NCBI RefSeq assembly: GCF_001625215.2
Contig: NC_030383.2
Span: 9,374,779 to 9,438,778 of the forward strand
Source: Daucus carota subsp. sativus
Lineage: Eukaryota; Streptophyta; Magnoliopsida; Apiales; Apiaceae
Direction: 5' to 3'
DNA length: 64,000 bases
Shown here in pieces: positions 1 through 13,572 of the stretch. Each line of letters opens with the position of its first letter. Within the stretch, counting starts at the first letter, position 1. A program made the translations under genes and the position numbers. A model generated the notes under the pieces. It did not search any database. It was given only the letters and a program-made list of their open reading frames with translations, and had not been told where the DNA came from.

Positions 1-579
1 TATAGATACTACTACTTCAAATAAAGATATTTAATCCCCGTCATGTGTTTTTTTTATGATAAAGAAAAGTTTAAAAAAATATTGAAGTTGAGAGAAAAGT
101 TATACAAAAATTTGTTTATATTCTGCTCTTCTTTGTGTTTCAACTAGTATATTTGTTACTGTTATTTGACATTTTTTTTAACGTAGAAAACCGCAGCCGC
201 TACCCTTCAGGTGCGCACTGGGTAAACCCACGAGCTCACGCAATAGCCTGCAAACTACGTGAACCAGATAAACCGCATTTTTTTTCTCAAATTTTCTCAG
301 TTTTAATAATTTTTTAAGTGAAAATTAGAAAATGACTAATTTATTTATATTGTTATTTTCTTTAAAAAAATTAGTCAGAAAATTTTGACGTGCATGACAA
401 AATTTATATTGTTATGTATGTAAGTTTTATCATACATATGTAATAGTTTGATGCCATAAAGAAAAACTGAAAAACCTATGTTATACAGTGCATTACAAGT
501 AGGAAATCTTACAATACATTGCCAGTTTTCATATATATAATTACAAGAAATAGCTAGTTAAATTACAGTATGATCAAAG
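1..579. other. Intergenic, AT-rich; GC-rich repeat-like patch
   Basis: No gene is seen here. The stretch is strongly AT-rich except for about 188-275, a GC-rich block reading through 'gcagccgctacccttcagg' and 'gcgcactgggtaaaccc'. Its composition differs sharply from its flanks and suggests a decayed repeat, possibly a retroposon; that identity is inference. The short open frame across it (135-317) shows no family resemblance. The bases just before 580 should hold the 3' UTR of the NAC gene. Confidence 0.4.
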
Positions 580-3463
580 TTAATACTGATCATTCCAGGA
601 GATACTTGGAAACCCTACTTCAGATAAAAAACTCTCTGAACTTCCTTCACCAAAACTCATTGGTGAATCTTTGATCATCATCATCACATCACAAGGAGGA
701 GGAATATCCATACCTGTATAATCAGCATTAACATTATCACCGATCTTTGCAAGATAATGATCTATGGCCTCATCCCTAACCATTTTATTGTCACATGAAG
801 ATGAAGTATTTGCCGAATAATTCCCCAGGTAACTAGCAGAACCGCTACTAATTATTGGCTTGTTCTGCAGTGGTAATTGTACATTATTGGTGATTATTGG
901 TAAGGTGGTTACATGGTTCGGGTTTGTGTGTATGTTATTAGTAGTATAAATATTGGAGAAGCAGGGCACTTGCGGATGAGAGTGACTATGGTTTTGGTTA
1001 AAACTGATGTAAGAATCCATCAGCGGAGGTAGATGATTTGATGCAGGAATGTTACTGATATTAGTTTCTTGATTATACCAGCTGCCATCATTTTGTATGT
1101 CTTGTTTGGGACTATCATTCGAAGCTTCTTTGTTTTTGTGAAACACTCTGCAGAGTACCCAATCTTCCTGCTTGATTATCCATATACAAACATTAAGGCC
1201 AAACAAATTATAAATATATTAGCGAAATGATTGACTAAATAGAGTACATTTATATAGGGTTAGTGAGATTAGTGACATTGACATTATGATTAAGATACTT
1301 GAAGACAAAGGAGTAGGTTCGATTGGCTATTATGTTCACACCATATCATATTACTATGCTTAGATCTTGTTAACATCAGCATGATTTTTTATCATGTAAT
1401 TGTTTATTCTAATTAACATGCTTTACATGAAGTGTATTAAGTATTATTGTGATTAGGTATTGTGTCATTCTTATTAATCATAAGTCAGCTATGTTATTTT
1501 CATGACTCATTCAGTTTTCCCACTTGCCATGCTCACTCAGAAATAATACAGAAACTGATACTGTGTGTGTTCACCCCAACACAATTATTCGTAAAGACCA
1601 TGAGCTTTAGACAAATAGCACTAGACAAATGAAGTGGTTAAAGCTCGTAATATGAAAGATCATTTGTTAAGTTTACTATTAATAATTTGGATGCAGTTAT
1701 GTAAAAAAAAAATGTAAATTAGTATTAAAAAAATATAAAGGAGAAGGAAACTAACCAACCTTGGAAGAAATAGTTATTCCTGAAGGTTCTTCAAGCCGAA
1801 ATTCATGCATGACCCAGTTAGTTTTCTTGCCTTTAGGAGCCCTCCCTTGATAGAACACCAAGGTTTTCCTCATCCCAACGAGCCTCCTCTTCCTGCATAC
1901 TGGTCTATCTTTTCCGGTAGCCTTCCAATACCCTGAAATTGTAGCCCGGTTTGTACGTTTTCCCGTGGCGTATTTCCTGTCTCTAAGGCTGTAAAAATAC
2001 CATTCCTTGCCTCCAACACATGCTGAATCTGTTGTATCAATAAAGAACAAGTTCATTTAGCAAATTTGTATTTAACACACAGAACAATACCAAGCATCGG
2101 ATACCTCAGAATGTGCTGTTTATGTGTTATGTAATGCATGTCCTTAAGTTCATTACAAATTGCTCTGTTTATTAGGCTGAAAAAATTATGTGATAACTAA
2201 CATTTAATGTAAAATTGTATTATATAATAAAGTAAATGGGAATATGAACAAAGCAAGAAAAGGAATATATTAAAATCAAACAGTTTTGTTAGCATCAAGA
2301 AGAGAAAATTGCAAGAAGCAGTCAATAACAAACACTTAGCACAGCTGTATGTGATATCACTGGTAGCGACATCTGGTAACGTACACTGCAAATAATACTA
2401 GTAGTATCAAAGTATCATATTGTTAATTAACAAACAAGAACACAAACACCGCAAATACACATATGTTATATGAAATATGTCATATGGTATGCATGTGCGT
2501 AATTTGTGCAGGTAATATCAGATGATGCAACTCCAGATATTAACCAAGGGGCAGCTGACTGTTACTGCTGCAGTAGTCTTTTTAACGAAATATTGCAGTT
2601 TTACATGCCGGTCTTGACTAATATGAGGACTATAAGTCTATATCTAATAAGTTGGCTTGTATAATGTATCTGTATGTGAAGTGAGACTGGTGCGCGTGTG
2701 TGCATGTGCCTATATATGTAGTTGAAAGGAGACTAGTGTGTGTGGGCGCGCCCAACATTACTATCTAGTTGCAGATGTATGGTGTAGGCCTGTGGTTGCA
2801 ACTTGCGATGGTACATGATATGACTTAATTCTTTTACTTATTCGCAATTTTCTCAGCCGTTGCAGCTGCTATCTACAGTGTTATTGGCCACAACCAATTG
2901 CACAGTCAATTTCTAATAAAGTATTGAATAAGATATCTGTCTGCAATATGTTTCCTTCTTCTTGATGATCAAATAACCTACTCTCAACACAAAAATATCA
3001 ACGCATACTTGGTCTGTACTCTGTATATAGACGCAAACAAAAAGGATCCGAAATCTCAGATCAAACCCCTTCACAAGACAACTTTAAAGAACTGATTCAC
3101 ACCATGAACTCATCACATATAAATTTAAGATAACCATAAATCCCACATAAGCTACAGGATATCAAGATTGGACTCTATATTTCATTTTTGCATGCACTAA
3201 TCCAAACAATCCAGACACGATACATAAATAGAAATCTGACATGAAAGATAGAACAAGGCATTCGTATTGGAGAAAAGGGAGGAGGGGTTACCAGGAATAT
3301 CCCAAGGTTCGGATTTGTTAAGATCAACTTCAACCAGAAATGGAGGGAGTTCAGAACGAGTGAGCTTCCTCATCAGGTAATCACATATAAGCTCCTCATC
3401 TCTGGGGTGAAACCTGAATCCTGGTGGCAACTTTGCCTCCACCATCTTCACACTACTACTCAT
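580..3463 (-). CDS. NAC1: NAC domain transcription factor, NAC1 (NAC21/22) type
   Basis: Plant-specific transcription factor. In Arabidopsis, NAC1 carries auxin signals for lateral root formation and acts in the nucleus. Three exons join in frame: 3292-3463, 1760-2028 and 580-1167, giving 342 aa (Arabidopsis NAC1 is of similar length). The NAC domain fills residues ~7-160: [13 protein letters not shown], then [11 protein letters not shown], then [20 protein letters not shown], then [10 protein letters not shown], then [15 protein letters not shown], then [10 protein letters not shown], and [12 protein letters not shown] at the start of exon 3. The two intron positions are the usual NAC ones (phase 1 after EPWDIP, phase 0 before EDWVL). 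The N-terminal [14 protein letters not shown] points to the NAC1 clade rather than CUC or ATAF. The C-terminal half is Ser/Asn-rich, as in activation regions. Start chosen at 3463; a second in-frame ATG at 3445 (MVEAK) is possible. A miR164 site lies in exon 3. Confidence 0.93.
954..974 (-). promoter_or_regulatory. miR164 target site in NAC1 mRNA
   Basis: The + strand at 954-969 reads TGGAGAAGCAGGGCAC, identical to the first 16 bases of mature miR164. Over the full 21 positions only 970 (miRNA base 17) and 974 (miRNA base 21) mismatch. The mRNA from the - strand therefore has a near-perfect miR164 site at codons ~212-219, encoding [11 protein letters not shown]1 and CUC-type NACs are established miR164 targets. 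Base pairing is complete across miRNA positions 2-16, including the cleavage site at 10/11. Confidence 0.93.
2029..3291 (-). other. Intron 1 of the NAC gene
   Basis: 1263-base intron with GTAACC at its 5' end and ..ACAACAG at its 3' end. It is AT-rich with a few purine-pyrimidine alternating stretches (2690-2715 gtgcgcgtgtgtgcatgtg). No additional coding exon or element with clear ends was recognised in it. Confidence 0.7.
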
Positions 3464-3602
3464 CCTTCCCTTTTTTGCAAGCAACACAGAGAACTCACTG
3501 GTTATTAAGAGAGAACACACACTCACTCACAACTCCTTGTATATATACTACTAGCCTACAACCAATGCATATATACTATGTGTTGGCGGCTTGGCTCTCC
3601 CA

Positions 3603-3612
3603 TATTTATATA
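3603..3612 (-). promoter_or_regulatory. Candidate TATA box of NAC gene
   Basis: Read on the - strand this is TATATAAATA, a good plant TATA match. It lies about 140 bases upstream of the chosen ATG and implies a transcription start near 3575 and a ~110-base leader. A second, weaker TATA-like run (TATATATAC) is at 3538-3546. Confidence 0.5.
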
Positions 3613-6600
3613 AAAAATAGAGACCTCATGTACATATATTGTTTATGACGTATGGACTTAAAGAGGAGGAGTTCCAGTGTGAAATGACTAATAGTAACAT
3701 GTTTGGATTACATTAGAAAATGTTAAAATTTATATTTCAAGTAATTTTCATTATTCGTAAAAAGTTGCTTTCGTTCATAATTCAGTTAAATAATGGTTTG
3801 AAAGTAGCCAAAAACTCTGCAACCGATCCATTCAGATTAGAGACCCAAAAGTGAAAGTCATTTATAAATACTTCTTGTGTTAGAAAATATCAACCGAAGG
3901 AAAAGAAGAAGCCTGGCAAGTCAATCAGAAAATATTCTATTCTAGCTAATTTTGGCGTCACTCGCGTAAGTGATGAGCTACGCAATTGTGATACATTGGT
4001 TGATTTCTTTGTTTGGTTCATGATTCCAGCTGCTCTCGTGTATAAATTTCGTTCATTCCGAACTCTAAACTCCATACTCTATGTGATGCAGGTACGAGAC
4101 GGTTATAAAAATTCATTTTATTTTTTTAATATTTCTCTCTATTCAAGCAATTTAATCTAAAATTTAAATTGATAATAAAAAATTTTAATAATTATTTTAT
4201 TAATATTTTAAACTAATTATAATTAAAGACTATATTTTTCAAATTAACCAAACACAGACACATGATATCAATTATCACAAGAATCCATTTACAGATTTCA
4301 ACCCCATAATGGAACCAATCAACTCTTATCACAATTATAGATGCACCTGAACTTCATTTGACTTGGGAAGTGTTCAACAGTTTCCAGTACTCTGTTTATC
4401 ATTATATATGCCGTATAAAATATTACCACAATATCTGACTTTCTTTCTCACTTCAATATAGTTCTTTGTATTCTATTCTGTCAAAGAAATCAGGAATCAC
4501 GTTCAAACGCCGGATCTTCATATATACAACCGTTCATATTTGAGCATATTTGGTGTGTTTCGGTCCGTTCATACAATTGAATGCTTAAACATTATTGGAA
4601 AACTACGTCAGCTACATAATTAGGAATACGAAAGATTGAAATATAATTAGACAATTACAGATAACAATAATTGTAGTCGGATATTGAATTTATACTATAA
4701 TCTCATCTTGCATACTGTGCATTATTCTGGAAAAGCTTAGGTAGCCCCACCAACTACAATACAATGGTAAGACAACTACTTTGATCAGAATACATCCACT
4801 ACTTAAAACAAAAGAACTGTCTACATCCTCCACTTTTTTTGGGAATCTTAAGTTTCCTAGTGGCCCCAGAAATAGTATCTATGCTTATTCAAGGATAATA
4901 AAAAATCTAAATAAGGACATTTAGCGCTCTAGATGATTTCAAACACTTGTCCAAAATTAATTGAACAAAGCATGGAAATCATACCTACCATTTTCTGACT
5001 ATGAACAGAAAGAAATCTAAGTTAGTAATAGAAAGCCATAACCTGCATATTTCCAGATCGAATATAGATCCCGGAGAGGGCATACCACTGAAAAGATCTC
5101 GGGCGAAGAGGTCACAGTTTATGACCAAGGGGTTTAAACCAATTGAATTAATATTATCTGGTATACACAGTTATAGATTCATGCAAGGGAATGGTTAGTT
5201 CGATTTAGCAAGTAATTATGGAAAGATAAACGATGACTAACTTTTGGCATGTAGTGCAAAGATGAACTGATATGATAAGAAGGAGGACTCCATCATCCAA
5301 CTCAATGAGAAAAGGAAAGCTGTAGGGAAGAGACTTTCAGTTTGTTATTACGACGTCGATGTGCAGCCAATGACAAACTGACCACTGTTTAGAGGGAAAC
5401 ACCATTGGGTTGAGGATGTAGAGAGATCATTTGTATTTTTATATCTGGTACTTCGAATACTAGAATCCATTAATCTTTCCTTTTCTATGAAAGCAATGTT
5501 CTTTTCAAGTACCACTTAACATTATCTGAAAATTCTTTCCATCCCCACTTCTCCATTCCAAACGAATAGCAGCTGTGCAAAATACAAACACCGTTCAACT
5601 CTAATCACGTGGCCAGCTTCGAAGCACAGCCACTTGGCATCAAACAAAATAACCATAAAGACAAACTGACACTTGGATGGATTGGTACCAATATCAAATG
5701 AATGCATATAAACACTATCATGAATCAAATAAGATAACTCCCACTACCAACTGCTTTGAATTAAAGGTATTAATCACTAAAAAGTCTTGATTAAGTTATA
5801 TTTGTACTGTTGCTAAAGAATACAAGTTGATATTGGATTCTACACAGCAACCTAAAACTGGAAAAAGCAGGGGGAAAAAACAAGTATTTCGTATAAATCT
5901 TTTTTCATTTATCAAGTTATAGACAAACATTTAAAATACAAAATTAAGAAAACAAAAACATTATTGTCCCTGACAGATTCTTCCCAGAGAAAGATTTACA
6001 TATAGCCATGCAGTCACAGAAGGAAGGCTGTGTGAAGTGAAATTCTAAGATCTTAAAAAGACTACAGTTAAAAATCCCATTATAATAAATGAAAAAACAA
6101 AAAGAAAACAGTATAAGGTTACCAATTAGCTTAGTGGTGAAGCCATACAACGAACCCTCACCCATGACAAGGATCATAGGTTCAATTTTCCACTTCCCCG
6201 TCCACTAGGAAAAATAAATATAACTAGTCACAGAGAAAAAAAAACGGTGGGACAGAAGACCCGATACAAGGAATAGCAGATACCGATAATTTACCTAACT
6301 TAATGTGAAAGCCGAAAAACCAATATAAAGCAGTGATGGGCCAGTCAGGGAATAACCAAGCAGATAATTTGCCTCAATTTGGTTATGCTACAAGCCTACA
6401 GTCATTTTTAGATCCTTGTCGAGGGATGGGGAGTGCCAACTTCACAACTCTGTGTTTTTTTATTGACTTTTCATCTGCCAACACCAACAACACCCTCGAC
6501 AAGTATGCATGCAAGTTGTGACACACTCATAAAATTTGCAAGTCACAACCACATATGGTTCATGATTATAATTTATAAGAGGACCTATATATAACAAAAT

Positions 6601-7283
6601 TACACAGGAGCAACATACACTTCCATTAGAAGTACAGTAAATCATCATAAAGAATGTCAACCTTCCACTTTTAACATTATTGTAATAAATCAAACGATAA
6701 TAACTTGTGTTCATATGATCTATGTAGAGAATACTTGACGAGCAATAAAAAAAATTGAGTTTGAGATGCACTTTAGAATATTAAGATTATATTTGTTAGA
6801 AACAGAAGAGAAGACTTACTGTTGCCATTTAACAAACTGCCTGGGAATATTAAAAAACGTTATGGATATATAATTTTATAAAACTTGTCTTTTCTTTCCA
6901 TGAAATATTTTGCATCACGAAGACAATCTTCCAAAGTAAAAGTTAATGTGAGATATGGCCTCAAAATGTCTGAATTTTTATATAAACCATTGCCGTCTAA
7001 ACAAGCCAAACAGGGAATGTAAAACATGAATCACCTGAATGATAATGCAATTATAAAGCTAATAGCTTATGAGTGTCTAAAATGCATTATAAATATTAAC
7101 AAAATTCAATATAAATCAGTTAAATGTGTTTAATTATTAAAAGAAATTATAAAGAAACGGTGTACAGAAATGAAACATACAAAGTCCATATATGTATATC
7201 AGAATAAACACATGAAAGACATTACCAATATATTGATCTTAACGACCATGTAATCATGTAGAGGACTTGGAATGAAGATTACT
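3613..7283. other. Intergenic spacer, NAC promoter side to METTL25-like 3' end
   Basis: No protein gene could be supported. Open frames of 60-103 codons here have no recognisable domain and no consistent exon chain. The right end should include the 3' UTR of the METTL25-like gene. A SINE-like fragment at about 6118-6200 is listed separately; nothing else with clear ends was seen. Confidence 0.5.
6118..6215 (+). mobile_element. tRNA-derived SINE-like fragment
   Basis: An A-box-like TTAGCTTAGTGGTGAAGCC (from 6126) is followed ~50 bases later by a B-box-like ATAGGTTCAATTTTCC (from 6176). These are the two RNA polymerase III promoter boxes of a tRNA head. They precede an A-rich end (aaaaataaata). 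The layout fits a plant SINE. The B box has one or two extra bases and no target-site duplication was found, so this is tentative. Confidence 0.4.
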
Positions 7284-10200
7284 TCAGATTTTCCAAGAAA
7301 TGAGAGCCACGTTTCTGGGAGATAAAGCAGGATCAAAGATTGGCAGCATTAGTACTTTTAAGGAATTGCCTTGCTCCTGGAGGAACAATAACCTATCAAG
7401 CAGCAGGATAGTTTCCAGTACCGGCCCCAAAGCAGCTCGCAGAGACCAATAAGGTCCTATAAGTTCCTGCACCAATGCGTTACCATTAGGGATAAGGATA
7501 CAAACATTACAAATTATAGACATCCCTTCATAGTAGAGATAATCTACAGATATAAAAAAAACAAAAAATAATAATAATCAGAGAGATTGCAGGAGTTACA
7601 GCAAACGGTTCATTTTTCTTCCATAATCCAGCCAGATCAATTTCCTTCAAACCATGGACACCAAGACGATCAAGTGCAGACAGACTAAATTTCTTGAAAA
7701 GCATATATTTTTCAGCATATATAGTCTTCTCACATCCAGTACTAATTTTAGAAGAAACTTTCTGAATCATACCATCAGTACAGTCTGGCCCTGTAAATTC
7801 ATCAGGACCAAAGCATTCTAAGGAAGCAATAGTATACCAAAATAATAGCATATTGCGGGGTTTTTTGTTAATTGTACATTGTGTTTTTACACTCAGTTGC
7901 CCGCAATTATGAGTCGAGAAAATAGAATTAATCAAACTTCTAAAATTATACAAAATTTTACAGGTCACTAGGATTATGTTTGGCGCGGCGTAAAGCGATT
8001 AAGTCAAAAAATGTGTGTTTGTGTAATAAACTAGAAAACGACTTAAAGTTATAAGAAACATGAAACAAGAAAATCCAAACAGATGCTAACTCAAAACTTT
8101 TAACCTTTACTTTTAAGTAACAGTTAGCCACAAGTCAAATTTTTGAGTTTACCCAAACAGGCTCTAGGTATAAGCAAGCGTCTATTAAATTTTTTATGCA
8201 ATCTTGGATATATTGCCACCGAGATTCACATCAAAGAAACATATCAACTGAAGCAGAAAGAAAATTTAAGGTAATTACCTTTCAGCTTCTCAGATAAGGT
8301 GACTTCAGTCTCTGCATTTTTGTTCATCCAAGTAAAATTCTTCTTACAGTCTTTGTGAGAAAGAGATAAGGAATGATCTGAAGTCCCTTTAAGATGCAAA
8401 CCTGACTCCAATGTCCTTCGATTTTGTTGGCGGCGTAAAGCTTTACCTTGACGACCTATGGCAGGACTGGTAGCCAAGATCTTTGGATAATATTGGAAAA
8501 GAACCTTCAAAAGTCTCAAAAGGGCTTATTAGAGGAAATGTGAGACTTATTAGTTGGCTCTTGGCTTAGCATCAATTTACCAAATTTCAATAAACAGATA
8601 ATCTTGAACTTCTAATCCCTTCTAAATAAAATTAGATCACGAAGCATAGCAATGGGACGGTGATACAACAGGATTTACCATCTGGAAGGCAGCTCGGAAA
8701 GCATGCAACTCGAAATTTTGAATCCCAGCATCTTTTCCTAAACCTCCCCATCTTTCAGCACTCTGTTAAAATCATAAATGCATTTCAATGGACACTAAAA
8801 CCACAGAAGTACAACTGTGCATTTCAACAGGTTGGCTAATGTTTGCAATTCAAGGGGCAAACCATGACTAAGTAAAGTCTAGAAACTAGAACTATAAATA
8901 AGTAAATAATTGAAGTGCCTAACATTTGTAAAAGAATCAGATAATCATCCAAAAAGTGGAATTAAGAAAATTCAGTGTATAGAACTCAGTGCTGCCTTGT
9001 AACAGAGCAAAGCCCTTTCATAGTCTATTTTTATAAGTTGAGAGCAGCAGAAAAATTCTGCCTATTGTCCCTGAACATTCTACATAGTTGTCAGAACAGT
9101 TATAAAACCAAAATACCTGACAAGCGAGATCACGCGCGCTTTTCCCAAGTAATAGGCCAGAAGCCCTTACATCTTTACTCATTGGAAAACCACATTCATC
9201 ATCAGTTTGGACTCTATCCTCAGATAGTAAGTTATAACAACAGCCGATGCTGATCACTGCTTTAACTTCTTTGCATTCCAGAAAGGTCCTAAGGATGAAA
9301 GAATTTTAGAGCTTGATGTGTGTTTGGCAATACTCCTGTAGTACTTGAGAAAATGCAAAATATTGAAGAATTGCATGCTTACCGTAGCATTGTTACAGAG
9401 AGGTCCCCACAAGCATGAAGTCCAGCAAGAATCAAAGAAGTAGAACCATTTGTATCTGATTGAGAAGTTACGTTTCCATCAGGCAGTCCGTGAGAGCATT
9501 CCTCAAAAATAGTTTGTGATGTGTTAGACTTCTCAGCATCATCACTCCCAATTAAAGAGCTACTCAAGTCTTTCAGCGTTCCAGTTGAGAGCACGTGACA
9601 AGTAATTGTTTTCGGCACGTTGAACCCTTTATCTTCTGATCTGGCAATTAACCATCTTAACAAAAATAATCTATGCTATCATAAGATGCTAATCAGAAAA
9701 AAGTAAAGCATTACATTGCCCACCACATAGCATAAGTTGCACCAAAGTCATAATGATAATAACTCTGCCCAAATTTTTACAAAGCGAGGTGTAAATGTTC
9801 AAGCAATGTAACAACATTGCATAATTCTCAGTTTAACATAAATTTCATGGAATGCTTTCACAGTGCATTTTATCAGCAATCCACATCATTCATAATCTTA
9901 GATGCTAACCACAGAGAAACCAAGCAAACCTTGTGCATATATGCACAATGGAAAGTAGGACTTAATATACATATTCATGCAAAAAGCAATAATAAGCTAA
10001 GAACCATATCCCATGTCTAGTTTTAACTTCGAACAAGTACAACAAGGGCACTTGGTGAGTGGTCAGATTAGTAATGCAAAAGAATTTTAATAACTTCAAG
10101 ATTCCCAGCAGTACGAGGTACTTTAGAATTCAACCTTCTTAAAACGACTACTTAGATTGATACATTCCATACCGTGATTTATATAGCTTGGCTGCATAAT

Positions 10201-13200
10201 GTTTCTTGATCCTCTCAGCACGTGCATTGGTTATACTTCCATGATGAGAACATGCATCTATCGCAATCACAGAAAGCTGGTATTGGAAAGATAGAACTTG
10301 TGCAAGATAGCCCTGTGATAATAAATGTGTGTAACACATGGTCGCATGGATGTAAAAGTCCCTAAATCAAGAAAAATATATGATTTCTGGAAGAATTAGA
10401 TAAAAGATGTCATTCTATGTTGCATCATGAGACTTAGATTCATATATAAGGTCATTACTGAAGTTAATTACACATTATCAATATCATCTATTCAGCTCTC
10501 CATGTCATAAAAATTCCACAAGGAATAGTACATAATCTGGTAACATTCAAATACAGCAGTACAGAGGAAAGTAGATGATACATTATTTAACATGTGTGTC
10601 AATCACAAACATGGTATCTTCCAAAACTGATTCCCGCTACATAATTTATACAATTTTAAGTGCATATGATACAAGAAAGTAAATTTATTTTGTAAGGGCA
10701 AGTCATGGAACTACAGAATTTTTCTAATAAAAAATTCAGTCCTATGAAGTAGATGAATTTATGTTCTCACGACTAGGTAGAGATATAGAAGTTTCAGTTA
10801 AAGTCAAAACTCACTTTAAGTTCCCAACTGAAACCTTTGCAAAACAAGCTCTATATAGCGTTTATGAAATAAGTACCTGACCAGCTCCAACATCGATTAC
10901 TGAATTAACTCCAACGGTTTTTGCAATCGAACATACAACAGAACCAAGAACTTCTACCTGTTCATTAAGTATAGCCTCAGTATTAGGGCTTCCTGTGTTC
11001 ATACATGATGAAAATAAATACTAGCACTACCCATCTATAACATTAGAACAATAACAGGTAGAGCAGTATAACAATCAATACACCAAGTCTTAATGAAATT
11101 AGAAACTTACTCATCGGTCAGTAAATTACTCCAGATGATAGTGTATTGTGTAAATTTCATTTGAAAACCTAGATTTAGTGTGTTCTTCATGCAAATGTAT
11201 TTTTGAGTTTTTAGATGGCAAAATAACTTTCCAGTAGGAATATTACAGATCAAATATACGTGAACTTAGATAATAAAATCGTCTTCGTCACCATTATGGT
11301 AACCTACCTCATGCTGTTTCTTTCTATTCATGCCTTGGGTAATAACTTTATCAAGGTATTTCATGTCAAGATCTGGTAAAACCTGCAAGAAAAGCACCGT
11401 GTATTATAAACTCATACCTAAAGATCAAAGCAAAATAAACAGGTACGGATTGAAAAGTAAACATGTAAGTAGAACTCCTTGGGTTGCATAACCATAGCTT
11501 TAACATTTTTCCCGTGATCGGATCATTTAAAGTTTCTAGGAACAAGTTAATTCTGGGTATGGGCACTTCATACTTTTGAAAATGCACCCAGCATGTGGTA
11601 TCAACCAAATACCTAGTGTTCTTTTTGTCTTATTAATCTACTTTCTATCTTATGTATGGCCAGTGGCCTTCATTAAATGTTAATGCGTGTGTTAAAATTC
11701 ACCGCTCACCTCAAGAATTGGAGCAGTTATAACCTTTTCCTTTTAGCAGTCGCAAATATATCCTTAGGTTAACCTCTTATTGGACTTTTAAAGGGGGTTG
11801 CACATCACCATTTAGAGGGAATCCAGCAATGTCTTCAGTAAAATATTACTATTTGGAACCCTGGTATTATATCATCCGATATATTATTTAAGCCCCTCCT
11901 ACGTCACCCCCTAATGTTGTGGAGATTCAATAGAACATTATGAAAATTACTGGTATTCTTAAGAAACTTGCTGTCGGCGATCATACATTTCAATGCCAAT
12001 GTTTACAAAATGTTAAGATCATTCTTTTTACCTAAAGCGACCTTCCAGAGGATTAAAGAAATTTGCAGGGAATGAATCTTGAACCGTTAATCAGTTCTAA
12101 AAGCAAACAAACTTAAATGAGAATTTATGAGTGCCTTGGCACTTGGAAAGTATCAAATCCTTGTCATTTTTGTTAGAAGATGATGGTGAATTTGCACGGA
12201 TTGAGCGTCCATTTGCCTATATATATGGTAACCCGTAAAAACCATAAAAAAAAAAAATTCCGGTATGAGGTAGATTAGAAAGTAGTCAAGTAGACACATA
12301 ATTATATCACAGGCCACATATGCAATTCCTGGTAGACTGTAAAGGAAAAGGGTGGTATGCACAACTTTCCGTCTAGACAATCTTGTGAAAACATTTTCTT
12401 ATAAAATAATAATGAAGGGTACAGGACCATAGTTTTTAAGTTTCTACTGCACGATGCGCCAAGCCCTTCTGCTTAGGGTGTGTGACATTGTTTAATTTGA
12501 AAAAAGGTCAGGTTTCAAAAGTAATTAGTTTATAGAACCCCTAAACCGGGCAACTAACCAAACTTTTGAGCAGCATTTGCAGGGGACTCAAAAGTACTTC
12601 AAAATTAGAAAAATAAATATTTGAGTATATACATGTGAATCCAATATTTTAACCTTTTCCAAATCCGCCTGCTCACGAGGAAGTGCAAGAGACCTTAATT
12701 TGGTGATAAATTCCTTAAGCGAAGCAGGCCAATGATCCTAGAACCATCACAGTATTAAACAGATAATGTATTAGCAATATTTATACATGTTTGTGACTGC
12801 AAGTGATAAAATCAAATCAAAACAATTCAAGAAGAAAAAAACAATTCAGCATGTAAACAACCAAGACCCTGGCAAGGACATATATTGTGATTAGTTGCTC
12901 TCAAATCCAAATAAACGCTTCACTATGTTCCTTGTACTTGCACAAAAATTTAGATACAACACTTTACATGCTTACGGAATGTATTCTACATGCTCAAAAC
13001 CCTGCCAGATAAAAACAGGAATCGATACTTAAAACCCTAGCAATTGACAACTCCATGTAAGCTGATCAGCTACTTCTTTCAACACCGCCGCGTCAAATCA
13101 AAATCCGAATTATCAACAGTTCGATATTAAAGAACATCCGGTCAGTACTATGACTACTATCAACTACCATCCCTTCTCGTAAAGGCATATTTCAAAAAAT

Positions 13201-13572
13201 TAAAACACAGAAAAAACTCCTACATACTTATACATATATAAAAGTAATCAAACTACACCTGAACAACACCAGAAGGAATAAGAAGAAGATTCTCTACAGG
13301 TTCGTTGCGTAAACAATCCATCCATTCTTTATCAACAGCTTCCCACAGTCTATCCTGCGATTACACATAAAACACATACAGCTATAAATACATTTGTATA
13401 TATATAGTCAGTAAATTAGGTAAGTGAAGGAGTGAAGAGTGAGAAACAGTACTTTGAAGAAATTGACAACGTGAGCTTCGTAGAAGAAAGAGTAAGGCTT
13501 GATGAAGTTCTTAATTGCTTCTATCCATTCTAGGGTTTCGGCAGCGCTCCGGCACGAGTAAACGCCGGCCAT
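7284..13572 (-). CDS. METTL25-like SAM-dependent methyltransferase
   Basis: Plant member of the METTL25/RRNAD1 family (methyltransferase domain 32); the substrate is not established for the plant protein. Twelve exons join in frame (578 aa): 13453-13572, 13259-13354, 12654-12737, 11308-11382, 10877-10957, 10173-10312, 9383-9640, 9117-9288, 8679-8762, 8279-8504, 7600-7817, 7284-7466. The SAM-binding glycine motif VIDVGAGQGYLAQ is at ~145-157, split by intron 5. The family signature LHACGDL is at ~273-279, followed by ISIGCCYNLL. Next come GRQGKALRRQQNRR and a strongly conserved C-terminal block from ELIGPYWSLRAALGPVLE through LPIFDPALSPRN. Length matches human METTL25 (~600 aa). The first ATG (MAGVYSCRS) fits the family N-terminus and sits in an unusual hairpin (see findings). 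Confidence 0.93.
7968..8167. mobile_element. Probable hAT-like MITE in METTL25 intron 10
   Basis: The left end reads CTAGGATTATGTTTGG and the reverse complement of the right end reads CTAGAGCCTGTTTGGG, an imperfect terminal inverted repeat of the common plant CTGTTTGGG type. The ~200-bp unit lies inside the intron between exons 11 and 10. No clear target-site duplication was found, so the exact ends are uncertain. Confidence 0.4.
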
